This document shows positions 22,725 through 34,739 of a stretch of DNA of 64,000 nt, in pieces. The notes beneath the pieces were generated by a model that saw nothing but the letters and a program-made list of their open reading frames with translations, was not told the origin of the DNA and searched no databases. Position numbers and translations under genes: made by a program. Position 1 is the stretch's first letter. Each line of letters opens with the position of its first letter. This stretch comes from Pomphorhynchus laevis (taxonomy: Eukaryota; Acanthocephala; Palaeacanthocephala; Echinorhynchida; Pomphorhynchidae). The stretch spans positions 1-64,000 of the forward strand of contig WNNJ02000546.1 in NCBI GenBank assembly GCA_012934845.2, read 5' to 3'.

Positions 22725-23960
22725 TATTTTGTCTAACAAACAGCATAGGTTTAGAAAACATCACTCCACTTCAACTAATCTAACATTGGCATGCGAAAGC
22801 TGGCCGGTTTTGTCGAACAGAGGGTGGCGGTTGATGTCGTATTTATTGATTTGTCCAAAGCTTTTGATCGGGTCGTTCATCCAATTTTACTGTGGAAACT
22901 TGGAAATTACGGATTCTCAAAGCACGTTTGTCTCTGGATACGTGAATTCTTAAGTAGACGTTCCTTTGATGTGCTAGTTGGTAAGTCTCATTCTGAATGG
23001 TTTTATATCACTCAAGGTGTTCCACAAGGCTGTATCCTTAGACCCACTTTGTTTAATATCTACATCAACGATTTTGCTGAAAATGTTACATGCAGTGCCT
23101 ATTATACGCCGATGACATGCAACTGTGGTGATCTTTATTTCGTGGTTGTTCTAGCTCTCCCCTACTACAATCAGATTTGGATAAAGTTTGTAGTTGGTGT
23201 TCATCACACGGCTTAGTAATCAATGTTAGTAAATGTCGACATATGAGAATTGGTCAATCCCGATTACCTTCCCCTTCTTATCAATTCAGCTCAACAGTTA
23301 TCGAATCAGAAAATCACTTTACTGATATAGGTGTTGTTATCTTCTCCAATTCAAAATCTTGTCTTCATTCTTCTGCGATTATTGCAAAATGCCGTAGAAT
23401 TTTTGGATTTCTTCATCGAAACGTTAGACGACTTGAGCCAAAGGCTTTACGCATTGTATATTCGAGTCTCTTAAAATCACATATGCTCTATGCATCTCAC
23501 GCGACACACCCTCAACTGAAATCAGAATTGAGTGAATTCGACAACATTCTGAGAAGAGCCACGCACTTGGTTCCGGCAACTCGCTCCATTCCTTATCCAG
23601 TTAGACTAAAGGCACGCCAGCGACATCCACTAGTGTGGATGTCGCTGGCGTGCCTTACCATCCGTGTAAGCAGCTGTTTTGTCTTCGTGAATCCTCAATG
23701 TTACGTGGACACGAGCTATGTTTGAAGCATCGCACAAAGCATCGAACAAATTGTACGACAGTGATGGATCGCGTCTCTAAACGATAGAATGAATTATCAC
23801 CTGGTGTAATCAACAGCTCTTCTGCTGGGCAATTCAAAGAACGCCTAAAGCTTGACCTCGTAAAATCTTGATGTTTTTTCGTTTTTTTTTCTTTATTTTT
23901 TTATTCGATGTGATGCTTCCTTACGAGCTTCAGCTCCCTCGGAAGTCGACTAATAATATA
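22725..23960 (+). mobile_element. LINE fragment (Jockey/CR1-like RT), broken
   Basis: Reading frames in two registers carry VFIDLSKAFDRVVHPILLWK, QGVPQGCILRPTLFNIYIND, then KVCSWCSSHGLVINVSKC, and a C-terminal FKERLKLDLVKS stop near 23870. The RT is truncated at the 5' end and frameshifted in the palm (the YADD block near 23100 is out of frame). A 44-bp palindrome (23611-23654) interrupts the thumb/C-terminal part. An AGCTTCAGCTCCCTCGG tail near 23930 is probably the LINE 3' end. Confidence 0.75.
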
Positions 23961-25580
23961 TTATTCAATTTATTATTCCATATATTTCGTTAGTGGTTAA
24001 TAAATTTTCCTAAATTTTACACATTTACGATTATGTTGTATGTAATAAAGCTCATCGTATCGTAGATTTGAATGACAGAACGTTTAGTTTCCTATGTCCG
24101 AGGCTATTTTAACAATTGTGATGTATTCGTTGTCGGTCATTTACTTTATGCATATCGATATTAGTATTGTAGATAGATGGGTTTCCTCAACTTGAGAATG
24201 TGTTGCATCAGGCAACAAATTCAATCGTTAAGAGTTATTCCATAAAAGGATATACTTAGAGCTCTGAATGCGCATTATGTAGGTAATATATTCGCGATTT
24301 GAGAGAAATGTGCTTGACGTAGTAGATATTTCACACACACAAAAAAAACACGTTTTGCGTGGACTGATGGCTATTTGGTCAACCCTGACTTTGCGGAAAT
24401 TATTCTCTTTGTCTCAGTGGCCGCCGAGTTGTAGGTCTAAAATTATTCAATTTAAACAGAGAATTGTAAATTCATAGAATAGTTTGAGTGAACAAACGGT
24501 CAGTTTAAATTTATTTGAAATTAAATTTACTCGAAGTTATTAATAATAAAATACAATTGAATCATTAATAAATTAAACCTTACAATAACCTTACAAGACT
24601 ATAATCCAGAAATAATACCAGAAATTACAGATCCCTACTAACTTGAGTGAGGTTATGTCAATCACTTATAAGCCGTTTTTATTATCACGTTTGATAAACG
24701 AATGATAGCCAGACAGATGTATCGTAATGAGCAGAGATAAGTGAATTTAAATAAAATTAAATCACCATAAGTTTTCATGAAAATCAAATGTCCCGTTCAC
24801 ATAGTTTTTACTTGTTACTTTAGAACCGAATGACTTGCTTATCACATATAAATATTTTATTGCCCAGACATCATCACCTTCTGCATCGATTAGATAGCCA
24901 CTAATCTGGTAACTTTTCAATCGTCTTAGAACGCGCACGACGTTTATCCGAAATTTTGCTGATTTAAGGATATTTAAATTTTTAAGGTTAAAATTGTACT
25001 AGGAATTTTATGAACACAAAATCACGGTAGCAATTAAAAAACTGTTTTAAAATGCATTTTTCATTCAAATGATAAGGGCTAATTTTAAAATTTATAAATA
25101 AAATAAATAATCGTCAATCTTATTATTGAAGCTGGATCAAAGAAAATAGGATCTCATATTTTCTTTGATCCAACTCCAATAATTATTTATCAATATTGGG
25201 TTATTATTAACTATTTAAAATCATCAATCTAGTCATGTTTAATTGAATTCACTAATTACATCAATGTGTAAGGGATATTTACACCGCTAATTCATTTATG
25301 GTAAGTTAATTAATTGTGTGTAATTGCTAAGAGTTAAAGTTCATACACGCACAAAGCTAACGTCATCACTAATTAAGTCACATTCTACATTTACTTGACA
25401 TCTTACAGTTTTCAACGCTCTTTTATATAGAGCGTTGAAAACTATATAAGAGCGTTGAAAGTTTTCAACGCTCTTATATAGTTTTCAACGCTCTTATATA
25501 GAGCGTTGAAAAATAATATTGCTAGCCTATTAAGAGAAATAAATAATTGCACAATTGAATTTGTAAATTATACACAAAGT
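23961..25580. other. Intron DNA with short palindromes
   Basis: AT-rich and without coding signal. It has an inverted repeat TGGATCAAAGAAAAT/ATTTTCTTTGATCCA at 25133-25173 and the GAGCGTTGAAAAC hairpin cluster at 25409-25512. Confidence 0.4.
25409..25512. repeat. Cluster of nested inverted repeats
   Basis: The word TTTTCAACGCTCTTATATAG and its complement occur at least five times in about 100 bp in alternating orientation, so several mutually exclusive hairpins are possible. It looks like palindromic replication slippage or a small foldback element. Confidence 0.7.
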
Positions 25581-25599
25581 GTGCGAAATTGTAGCAAAG

Positions 25600-26747
25600 A
25601 TTTCCAGAAAATAGTAAAATATAAAGATCAACAAAATATTATTAAAAATAAGTTTAAACTCTAAAGCGGAAAATTTCTATGGATCGATAATGAACAATAT
25701 GCTTTGTATTAGAATAAGATACTAGATAATCAAATTTTATCAGATCAAATACGTCATTAGCATGTATTTGGCCCCGCTGCTATGTTGGGTAGAGGAATAG
25801 TGCCGAAACATGATAATATAGCAGTTCCTCCTGATGACCACTAATATTTATTCTGGTACATTTTTTATTTATTAGTCAATTCATAAAAATTGACTTTTTT
25901 CTAAATTTCAATTTAAAATTTTAACTTGATATAAATTATATAAAATCTTATATATCAATTATTTATTATTTAATTATTTATTTTTTATTTATCATTATTT
26001 TTAATTTATAAATACTGTAAAATATCATAATTGGTTAGCTGTTCTGATTTATTTTATACATAAATTTATTTAAATAAATTTTATAAATTTTATTTAAATT
26101 AAATAATAAACAATAAATAATTATAAATATTAAATAATTGTAATATAAGATTTTATATAATTTATATTAAATAAAAATATTTAATTGAAATTTAATATAA
26201 AAATCCTTTTTATGAATTAACTAATAAATAGCATACGATGTATCAGAATAAGAATTACATTAAACCAAGAGGAACTGCTATGTTATCAGGTATCAGCCTC
26301 TATTCCTCGAGGCAACATAGCAGCAGGGCCAAATAACGTAGACTTAGCTGATCTGATTTATACCAGTATAAATTTTGATTACCCTTCAATATTTTCTAAA
26401 ATGTTTCAATTTACTCAGTTAGGTATTCTGATTTATTAGAATTATGATATCATGTATCCCACAATGCATTATCTAAGACTCGCATTGTTAATTTTCAAAT
26501 TGTTAGTTTAATTAGCAAGATTAATTTATAACTGGATCGATGCCTTCACAATATAATAAACATAAAATGAGATCGTTATCAGATGATGTTCTATTTCGCG
26601 TAAAATTAAATAATATTTAAAGTTATGAATTTAAATCATTGCATTTCATCAGGCATTAGACATTCTTAAATATTAATGAACTATAATAAAAACAGATCTA
26701 ATGATCATGAGCTTTAAAAATAACATGGAACTAATATCATATTATAT
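25600..26747. repeat. M1 family, long copy B (inverted relative to copy A)
   Basis: 25770-26747 is the inverted counterpart of 6250-7210, with few differences by eye. The shared landmarks are GCCTCGAGGCAACATAGCAG-type hairpins and the unique central block containing AATGCATTATCTAAGACTCG. The preceding 25600-25770 adds the outer flank also seen at 5400-5550. Close similarity of two copies 19 kb apart implies recent activity. Confidence 0.72.
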
Positions 26748-26779
26748 AAATGTATTATATAATATATAAATATATTATA

Positions 26780-29700
26780 CGTTAAAAAAGGTCTTTGTTA
26801 TTAAAACTCTTACAATCAATCCAGCAAATTTAACAGTTTTAACGCACAAGGACGTCGATGAAAGGACGAAAGAAGACAGCTACGACCGACAACAACTGTG
26901 CTAAACTACAAGTACAATGCTCGACACACGACTGCAGCGTATGGACTACAATCGCATGCGACAGCAGTAAGTCTAAAGAAGACTTCATATGCGGCTTTTG
27001 TGCCAACAAACTCATAGGCGACCTCTCCCATAAGAACATAACAAACTCCAAAGTGTTCACTCAAACCACCCCAGTCGTTTCTGATATTCTTTGTCAACCC
27101 ACTGATCCTGTCATTACATGCACTTCTAATCCCATGTCTTCACTTTCCGACACCCCCGTATCTTCCCTTCTGTCTCGTTTCTCAATAACCTACATCCCTC
27201 AATCAAAATAACATCCATCAACCTCCACAATCCTTCAACTCATAATCTTTCCTCACATCGCTCACCACGCTCTCTATTATCCAAATCCTCTTTGTCTTCC
27301 GCTGTCAAACCTACTCACTTGATATCCTCAACTCCCAGCTCTCCAATCGTGATCTCACCAACTCACGTTACTCGTCCTCCTTTACGGAAACGCTTTCCTT
27401 CTCGCGATCGTTGCGTCATCGTCACTAATATCACTCCTTCCACCTCTTTATCTCCACAAGCACGTCTCGACCACGATGTTGCCGTATTCAGATCCATCCT
27501 TTCGTCTCTTGTTCCTGCGGATAACCCATCCTTTTTCAACAACATCTCTCCTGTCGCATTTATCCGCCTAAATAAATCTTCTCAATCTAATCCTTCCCAG
27601 CCCCCTCTCCTAAAAGTTGTTTTCAAGCATTGCTCTCACGCGTCTTCTGTCCTCTCTCAACGATTCAAACTCATGTCATCTTCAGCCACTCGTATTTTTC
27701 CCGATTGCACCCCCTCCGAAATCGCTCAACTCTCATCTGCCTGAATCGAAAAACGCCGTCGCGAGGAAAACGGCGAAACATCTCTCTCCATCTGAAGCAT
27801 CGACGGTAATTTTCAAGTTGTCTGCACCAGCCCGAAAATTCGATGGCGCTCCATCTCCCCTATGTGTCTTCTACACTAGCCCCTACCACCATTACACACG
27901 GTTTCCGCCTCGGCCTCCTCAACACTAGATATATTCTCAATAAATCCAATCTCATCCTCAACTTATTCACTAAGCAATACATTGATCTCTTCCGCCTCAC
28001 CGAATCTTGGCACTCCGATTCTGACGACCTCTCAATCCGCCGTTTGCTCTCTACCAGTTGCTCACTAGTCGAATCCGCTCGCCCCCTTAGCAAATCCCCT
28101 TCTAAATTCGCTAATCATGGCGGCATTGTCGCATTCGCCCGTCACCCCGCGTCTCTTCGCAAAATCACTTCCCCTTTCAGTCCTTGCTCTTTTGAATTGC
28201 TCACTTGTCGTTATTCTAACCCGATCACTCTAGATCTCGCCATTGTCTACCGTCCTGGTTGATCTGCTCCCACCTATTTATCGTTTTACCGAACTCGGTG
28301 ACCTTCTGTTCCACTGTTCTTTGTCCTCAATCCCTTCACTCGTTCTAGGCGACTTCAATATCCGCCTAGACCGCCCCTCTTCCACGGATTCCATCCGGTT
28401 CATCAACATTCTATCCAACTACAATTACAAACTAATCTCCACTGTCCCCACATATACTTGGTGGGGCACTCGACATCATCACTGTCCCCGATCATTTTGC
28501 TGCCTACACCTCACTGTCCATCTCTGATCCTGGTCTATCCGATCACTTTCTTATCACCCTTAATCTCACTCACAACCACACCCCTCCTCACACACCTACA
28601 ATCCTACGTCGCCCTTAGAGAAATCTTGACCTCTCCCTTCTCCGCTCTGTCTTACTCAAATCGTCTCTATCATTACACACAATAACATATTCATCTCCTC
28701 ACGATCTCGCCTTTCTTTTCGACTCTGAACTCACATCCACTCTCGATATTCTCTTGCCCTTCAAGTCTCACCCACACCGTCGCTTGCACCGTGCCCCATG
28801 GTTTGACATCCAATGCATACTCTCAAAGCGTCGACTCCGCCATGCTTTTCGAGTCTATCACCGCTCTCTCAGACGTGATTTCCGCTCGATCACTCCGTCT
28901 TTCCGTGATTCCTATCTTGCTCTTCGCCGGTCTCATCTCAACCTACTACGTACCAAATGCAACTCCTTCTGGCAGCATAAAATCATCACTTCATTCAACT
29001 CTAAGACTCTCTGGCATACTTTTAACTCAATCCTTGCTCGCTCCTCTTCGCCGTGTAACATTAATGCCAATGATTATTCGTCATTTCTCCAGACTAAAGT
29101 ATCCACGTTGCTCTCTCTCACACCCCGGTCTCCATCCTATCCCACTCTGCCCAGTCTACTCTCATCCTTCCGGAACTCTTTCATCTTCTCCCTGTCTCAC
29201 CTACATAAGTATCATCTGTCCTCGTGTCCTTGCTCAACAAAACCTCACCCGCCGATCCCCTGCCTACTCACATATTAAAATCTATATGCTCATCGATATC
29301 CCCATTTCTCACAACCTTGTTTAACTCGTCCATCCGCAGTCGTATCTTCCCTTCACACTGGAAATCCGCAATCGTTCGTCCCCTCCTTAAGAAACAATCG
29401 CTCGACCCCTCCCTTCCTTCTAGCTATCGCCCCATTTCACTGCTCCCTACACTTTCTAAGCTCTTAGAACGTCTCATCTTAATACAAATCAACGCTTATC
29501 TCTCCTCATCCAATCTGTACCCTCCTTTCCAATCCGCTTTCCGCTCTAATCACTCGACATAAATCGCATGCATAAAAGTGTACAACGACTTACTCATTTC
29601 TCGAGACAAGGCTCTATATAGTGTTCTCATCTCCCTCGATCTCTCCTCCGCGTTCGACATTGTCGACCACTCCGTCCTTCTTTCTCGCCTTCGTTATGAT

Positions 29701-30790
29701 TACGGCGTTTTTCCTCCTCCGTATCATGGTTTGCATCATATCTATCCGACCGTTCCTTTCGCGTCTGTTCTAATTCATCATCCTCCCCACCCATCCCTAT
29801 TTTTTGCGGGGTCCCACAAGGTTCAGTCCTAGGTCCCCTGCTTTTCTCTCTTCTGCTTGGCGATCTCTCTCCGTTTATCAAACCTTACTCCTTTAACGTC
29901 ATGCAATACGCCGATGACATTCTAATCTATGCTCATCCACCCGCACATCGCATACACGATATCGGCATTTCTGCCTCCAACTGTCTTTCTATCTACAAAC
30001 GTCTCTTCAATCTCCATCTCGTTCTAAACCCAAACAAATCTAAAATAAAGTGGATCCTCCCCCGTCAACTTAACATATCTTTTCCCCCTGTATCTTTTGC
30101 CTCATCAATCATCTCCGTAGTCCACAATCTCACTTTCTCAGGATTCCATTTTGATGATAACCTTTCCCTTAAACCTTACGTCCGCTACAAGGTCCGCTCG
30201 TCTAACTTAATTCTCCGTAACATCCGCCGTATCCGCCCCTTTATCGACTTCCGTTCCTGTATGAATCTTCTTTCATCGCTTCTTTTCCCTAAAATCGATT
30301 ACTGCCTCAGTCTTTTCGCTAATTCTCCGAAATCCATCATCCTACCCCTTCAACGAATAATCAACACCGCCGTTCGAGTGCTCTTTCGTCTCCGTCGCTT
30401 CGACCACACATCCGCATATTTTGCTCAACTCTCCTGGCCCACCATCTACATCCGCATCAAACTCCGCCTTCTTCTCGTAACTTTTCGCTTCATCGCTGTC
30501 CGCTCCCCATCGTTCATCAACCTCCATTTCTTAGATGACATTCGCACCACCTCTCTCACTGCGTTCCCGTAATTCTCCTTACTCTACGTTCCCAATTATT
30601 CTAAAAACTACGGTCTCCGATCCTTCCTCGTCGCCGCCCACTCGCTTGGAATCAGATCCCACTCGACGTCGGCCGCGCTCCCTCTATTGCATTCAAATGC
30701 CGCCTCCGTACCCACTTCCTCGAAACATGATTTAGATTTTTTTGTTGATGTCATGTAAGCGTACACCGGCACGCATTTACCAATAATTTT
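26780..30790 (+). mobile_element. CR1/L2-group LINE, nearly full length, frame-broken
   Basis: The order is that of a CR1-type LINE: an ORF1-like protein with a Cys-rich zinc finger near 26900-27000 (CSTHDCSVW, FICGFCANK) and a basic region; an AP endonuclease (ANHGGIVAFARHPASL, VLGDFNIRLDRPSS at 28340-28380); RT (SSYRPISLLPTLSKLLERL at 29423, LDLSSAFDIVDHSVLL at 29635, MQYADDILIYAH at 29901); and a 3' end with GTAAGCGTACACCGGCACGC at 30757. The coding strand is strongly C/T-rich and much more GC-rich than its surroundings. At least six frame changes or stops interrupt the ORFs, so the copy is dead. Confidence 0.85.
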
Positions 30791-30841
30791 TTTTGTTCAT
30801 CTCGTACCTTCTCTTTTCTATTCCCCCCATCTAAATACATT

Positions 30842-33800
30842 TCATACTTCTTTTATTGCTTCACGTACTCCTTACTCTACCTCCCCTATCACTTCTAGAT
30901 AATTTACGTTCTTCCGTCAAAATCATATTCAGTAACATCTCCGATCAACCGATTCAGCACACCACTTCTGTCACACATGCTCCAACCTATCTCAATTTTC
31001 TATCTAGCACCTTTGTCATTCCCACTTCTACCTGCTTTTCTGCCTCTACTCCTACCAGCTCTGTCCGTCCACCACATCCACGTAATCGTTTTCCATCGCA
31101 CGATCGCTGGATTATCTGTATATCTAACTTAAAGCTTCCCGAATCTGCTTCTCATCAATCTCGCTTCGATGATGATGTATCTGCTTTCAGGTCTATCCTA
31201 GCAACCATTCTTCATGGTGATAATCTATCCCTTTTAAATAATATTGCTTCTGTATTTTTTATCCGTTTAAAAAAATCTACTAAATCCAGTCAACTTAGTC
31301 CTCCACTCCTAAACATCGTTTTCCGACATAGTTCACATGCCTATTTGGTATTCTCCCAACGTTTAAACTTGTTACCACTTCATATAAGTGGTAACTTAAT
31401 CTTTCCTGACCGATTCCCTTCGGATATTGATCAGCTCAATTTAGCTCGCATTGAGAAACATCGACGTCAAACAAACGACTGGTTATCCTTATCAATCCAA
31501 CAAATCAACGGAAGTTTTCACGTGGTACGCACGAGGCCAAAAATTCGATGGTGTCCCGTCTCTCCTCTTGTCTTATTTGCTAGTCGATCTCGCTCCTGAT
31601 CATTCTTTTCGTCTTAGTATTTTCAACACTCACTCCATTCTGCATCAATAAAGCTGATCTGCCCTTTTATATCTTCGATCAATTATCTATCGATATTCTG
31701 TACATTACTGAATCCTGACACTCTGGCTCTGACGATCTTGTCATTCGTCGTCTATTTCGCTCTGGCTGTTTTCCAGTTTAATCAGCACGTTTAATTGTCT
31801 CTCCCATATCTACTACTTATAACCATGGCGGTATTGTTGCCATTACTCGTCACTCAATGTCTCTACGTAAAATTGACGCTACTATCCGTTACACTTTGTT
31901 CGAATTGCTCATTTGCAGATTATCAACTCATTTTACTCTGGAACTTGTGATTGTATACAGTCCAGACTTAGCTGCGCCCTCACGTATGTACATTAACGAC
32001 CTTGCTATCTTCGTTTTTACTGTTAATTGTCATATACTCCTTTTGTTCTCGGTGACTTTAACATTCGTCTTGAACGCCCGGTTGGTATTGACTCTATCAC
32101 AATAACTAACCGTTTTTCTGATTTTAACTATAAATTACTTTAAATACCCCGCTTATATTCCGGCATTGCTCTCGACATCATTGTCGTTCCCAACTGCTTC
32201 AATACATATACCTCCTTGTCAAATACTGACCCTGGCTTGTCTAATTATTTCCTTGTACTCTTACTTTTACTCGTTCATCTTCATCCTCCTTCGCCTCCAA
32301 AATTAGCTATTCCATGTCGACCCTGGTACTTCTCGATATCCCTATTCTCTGTTCATCCTTACTCAATACTTTACTCTTTTCACTTCCACCTAACTTTCTT
32401 TCTCTCAATGATCTCTTCATTCTGTTTGATTCTAAACTTACGTCGATCATCAATCACCTTCTGACTATTTGACCCTGACATTTCATCGCTTGCGTCATGC
32501 TCCCTGGTTCGATTCCGACTGTTGTCTTTCTAGCGTCGACTCCGTCACTCTTTTCGTGCGTTTAATCGTTTTCTTAAACGCTATCCAAAATCACTTACTC
32601 CAAATCTCCGTGCTTCCTATCTTTCTCTCCGCCGTTCCCAACTCATTCTTATGTGTACTAAACGTACTCTCTTTTGGTGAAATCAACTCGAGTCCTCTTC
32701 CAACTCTAAATCTAATTGGAAAATCTTAAACAATTTTTTCACGATCATCTACCCCGTGTAACATAAATCCGGATGAATTTTCTTCTTATCTACAATCTAA
32801 ACTATCTAATTTACTTTCTCTTCTACTTGTATGCCCATTATATCCCCACTTTTCTTTAAATACATCCCTCCCAGAGCTATTCCACTTTCTCGTTTCGTCT
32901 GATGAAATTTCTTCGGTTCTTCTGCTATGACCGAATAAAATTTCTTCTTTTGACCTAATTCCCACTCACTTGCTTAAAAATATCTGCTCATCTATCTCAC
33001 TCTTCTAATCACATTGTTCAACTCGTCTATCCGTAGCAGCATATTTCCTTCCAACTGGAAATGCGCCACTGTTCATACTCTCCTCAAAAAGCAATCTATC
33101 GATACCTCACTACCATCTTCGTACCGTCCTATCTCACTTCTACCAGCTCTCTCTAAACTCCTTGAGAGTATTGTTCTCAAGCAAGTTAATGCATATATAT
33201 TTTCATCCAACTTGTTTCCTCCCTTCCAAGCTGCTTCTCGCTCTAATTATTCTACTGAAATTGCCTGTCTTAAAGTTTATAACGACTTAGGTAGTGGTAC
33301 CTCACTACCATCTTCGTACCGTCCTATCTCACTTCTCTTAACTCTATCTAAGCTCCTTGAGAGTCTTGTTCTCAAGCAAGTTAATGCATATCTATTTTCA
33401 TCCAACTTGTTTCCTCCCTTCCAAGCTGCTTCTCGCTCTAATAATTCTACTGAAATTGCATGTCTTATAGTTTATAACGACTTACTCATTTCGCGCGATC
33501 AAAAATTATGCAGTGTCGTAGTTTTTCTTGATCTCTCATCTGCTTTTGATATCGTCGATAACTCGATTTTTCTCCATCGTCTTCGTCATGCAGTGGCTTC
33601 TCTTTACCCACTGTATCATGGTTTTCTTCATATCTATCAAACAGTACATTTCGCGTCTATTCTAACTCTTCTCTCTCACATCCTTCATCCATCCCGACCG
33701 GTGTTCCACAAGGCTCCGTATTAGGCCCTATGCTTTTCTCTCTTCTTCTCAGTGACTTGTCTTCTATTTCTCATACATTTAACTTCCATGTTATGCAATA

Positions 33801-34735
33801 TGCTGATGACATTATCATATATGATCATACACCTGATTATCGTATTCATGATCTTAATGTTTCTGCTTCCAACTGTTTTGCCTCAATTTCCAATCATCTT
33901 TCTTCCTTTCGTCTTTCTCTGAATCCTAATAAATCCAAAATTATGTAGATCATCCCTCAACGCCTCGGCTTAGAACCTACCTCCGTATCTTTAAATTTTA
34001 CAGTTCTTCCTAGTGTTGACAATCTCGTTTTCCTAGGCTTCCATTTCGACAACCGACTCTCACTTAAACCTTTCGTTAGAGATAAAGTACGCTCATCTAC
34101 CTTGATTCTCGGCAACCTCCGTCAAATTCGTAGATTGATCGATTTCCCTTCTTGTATGACTCTCATAACTTCTCTCCTTTTCGCAAGACTTGAATACCGA
34201 CTTAGTCTATTTTCCAACTCAAATAAATCTACTCTTCTACTACAACGCATAATCAACGCAGCCGTCCGAATTCTCCGCCGTCTTCGTCGTTTAGATCATA
34301 TATTTCGCCATCTTGCTTCTCTCGATTTGCCTACTATTTATTTTCGTGTTCAAATTCGTATTCTTCTCATTGATTTCCCCCTTGTAACTGTTCATACCCC
34401 TTCATTTCTCAATTTTCCTTTTCTCGACAATTCTCATCCTGTTTACTGTTCTTTGCATTCCCGTAATTCCCTTCTTTTTACTTGTCCCAAACTGCTCTAT
34501 CTCTTTTGGATTCCGCTCCTTCCTTGTGGCTGCTCCTATTTCGCTGGATCATCTGACCATTCATATACGCCAATCAACCTCAATGCCATGTTTCAAACGC
34601 CAAATCCGGTCTCATTTAAACAATTTAAGAAATTTATCTGTATGACTTTTGCTGTGTGTATTTTGTTAGTTAGTGAACTTGTAAGCGTTCAGTTGGCACG
34701 CATTTGCCACTTTAAATCAATTATTCTTAAATTAT
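30842..34735 (+). mobile_element. Second CR1/L2-group LINE, head-to-tail, more decayed
   Basis: The same family as the preceding element, in the same orientation: ORF1-like RFPSHDRWIICISNL at about 31090, endonuclease remnants 31680-32130, RT with SSYRPISLLPALSKLLES (33118), FLDLSSAFDIVDNS (33522), MQYADDIIIYDH (33793) and a 3' end with GTAAGCGTTCAGTTGGCACG at 34681. It is richer in T than the first copy. A 195-bp in-frame tandem duplication of the RT fingers region (33104-33298 and 33299-33493) is unique to this copy. Many stops and frameshifts; dead. Confidence 0.82.
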
Positions 34736-34739
34736 CAGT

